From Desulfocapsaceae bacterium (GTDB lineage Bacteria; Desulfobacterota; Desulfobulbia; Desulfobulbales; Desulfocapsaceae): a stretch of DNA of 64,000 bases. Below, in pieces: positions 63,722-64,000 of the stretch. The stretch is taken from assembly GCA_030653035.1 (NCBI GenBank), contig JAUSAB010000048.1, forward strand, positions 16,686-80,685, in the 5' to 3' direction. The notes below the pieces were generated by a model. That model saw only the letters and a list, made by a program, of their open reading frames with translations. It searched no databases and was not told the origin of the DNA. A program made the translations under genes and the position numbers. The number at the start of each line of letters is the position of its first letter. Positions within the stretch are counted from its first letter, which is position 1.

Positions 63722-63890
63722 CTAAAAACGGCAGTTGCCTCATAATACACATATAGCTCCCCCTCATCCCAACCCTTCTCCCTCAGGAAGAAGGGCCAAA
63801 AACTCCCACTCCTTTTGGGTCTGGATGTGGGAAAAGCTTAGCAATACAATAAGTTATTACAAAACAACCGTGCCTAACTGCCGTTTTCAG
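63722..63890. mobile_element. MITE-like element A, copy 2
   Basis: The ends CTAAAAACGGCAGTT (63722-63736) and AACTGCCGTTTTCAG (to 63890) match copy 1 at 60025-60200 with one change. The interior shares CTCCCCCTCATCCC and the AAGTTATT-CAAAA stretch but is more diverged. It lies between the desulfoferrodoxin gene and the peroxiredoxin tail. Confidence 0.75.
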
Positions 63891-63902
63891 GATCAATACC
63901 CA

Positions 63903-64000
63903 TCAACCATTGGCATGTTCAGTGAGATATTTGGCCACACCGGCAGCCGTCGGGGTCATGGCGTCATCGCCCTTTTTCCAGTTGGCCGGACAAACATCGC
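63903..64000 (-). CDS. C-terminal end of a 2-Cys peroxiredoxin (5' end outside window)
   Basis: Only the last 31-32 codons are visible: DVCPANWKKGDDAMTPTAAG followed by VAKYLTEHANG and TGA at 63905-63903. The VCPANWKKGD phrase is the resolving-cysteine region of AhpC/Prx1-type peroxiredoxins. It would reduce H2O2, the product of the desulfoferrodoxin reaction, which fits its place upstream of that gene on the same strand. Confidence 0.85.
   Translation of the reverse strand, partial: DVCPANWKKGDDAMTPTAAGVAKYLTEHANG

Overview
The window looks like a piece of chromosome from an anaerobic Desulfobacterota bacterium, probably a Desulfobulbales-type sulfate reducer or relative (inference from gene content, not from a marker gene). 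Pointers are the oxygen and superoxide defence genes typical of such anaerobes (desulfoferrodoxin, rubredoxin, rubredoxin:oxygen oxidoreductase), a membrane-bound [NiFe] uptake hydrogenase with its full maturation set, and a gamma/delta-style long PstC and PstA. Most of the window is ordinary single-copy housekeeping sequence, interrupted by accessory patches and by many short inverted-repeat elements.

Layout. 1-2685: a minus-strand operon (PIN-PhoH ATPase, M24 peptidase, unknown protein). 3065-9324: rpsA, an HU/IHF-type protein, a TsaC/YrdC protein, guaB and guaA. 9481-11778: a NYN/cold-shock-like protein followed by a HerA-like ATPase. 11874-21060: the phosphate region, with the minus-strand operon pstS-pstC-pstA-pstB-phoU-phoB and a divergent Porin_5-type porin. 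21381-26740: a YfiR / hybrid histidine kinase / TonB receptor module followed by broken copies of the same gene types. 26779-32535: orphan ZnuA, an AT-rich acyltransferase, an AlgJ-like relic, a frameshifted exported protein and an EAL-HDOD protein. 32572-40670: phoR, aspS, hisS, a nitronate-monooxygenase-like protein and a poly(A) polymerase family protein. 41001-52572: the hydrogenase operon (small, large, cytochrome b, hypF, hypC, hypD, hypE, protease, hypA, hypB), interrupted by an AbiTii-like gene. 52761-60238: hemC, an EEP-family protein, ABC-F, a DEAD helicase, a methyltransferase-like protein and several repeats. 60239-64000: a minus-strand oxygen-defence cluster (NUDIX, desulforedoxin-like protein, ROO flavoprotein, DsrE-like, double rubredoxin, desulfoferrodoxin) and the tail of a peroxiredoxin.

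How genes work together. Three promoters (pstS, the divergent porin, and phoR 15 kb away) share one architecture: NTAAN pentamers repeated at exactly 11-bp steps, then exactly 10 bp, then a TATTGT or CATTGT -10. This is most simply a PhoB box of a non-enterobacterial type, and it ties an unlinked phoR and an outer-membrane porin to the phosphate operon.

The most unusual non-coding signal is a set of short hairpins (51721, 52552, 53803, 58705) with a T-rich apical loop and variable outer arms. One outer arm is the last codons of hypB, as if host sequence had been copied in inverted orientation. There are also several MITE-like elements with terminal inverted repeats (34497-34681, 55257-55398, 60025-60200 and 63722-63890). 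I saw no tRNA, rRNA, CRISPR array or intact transposase gene.
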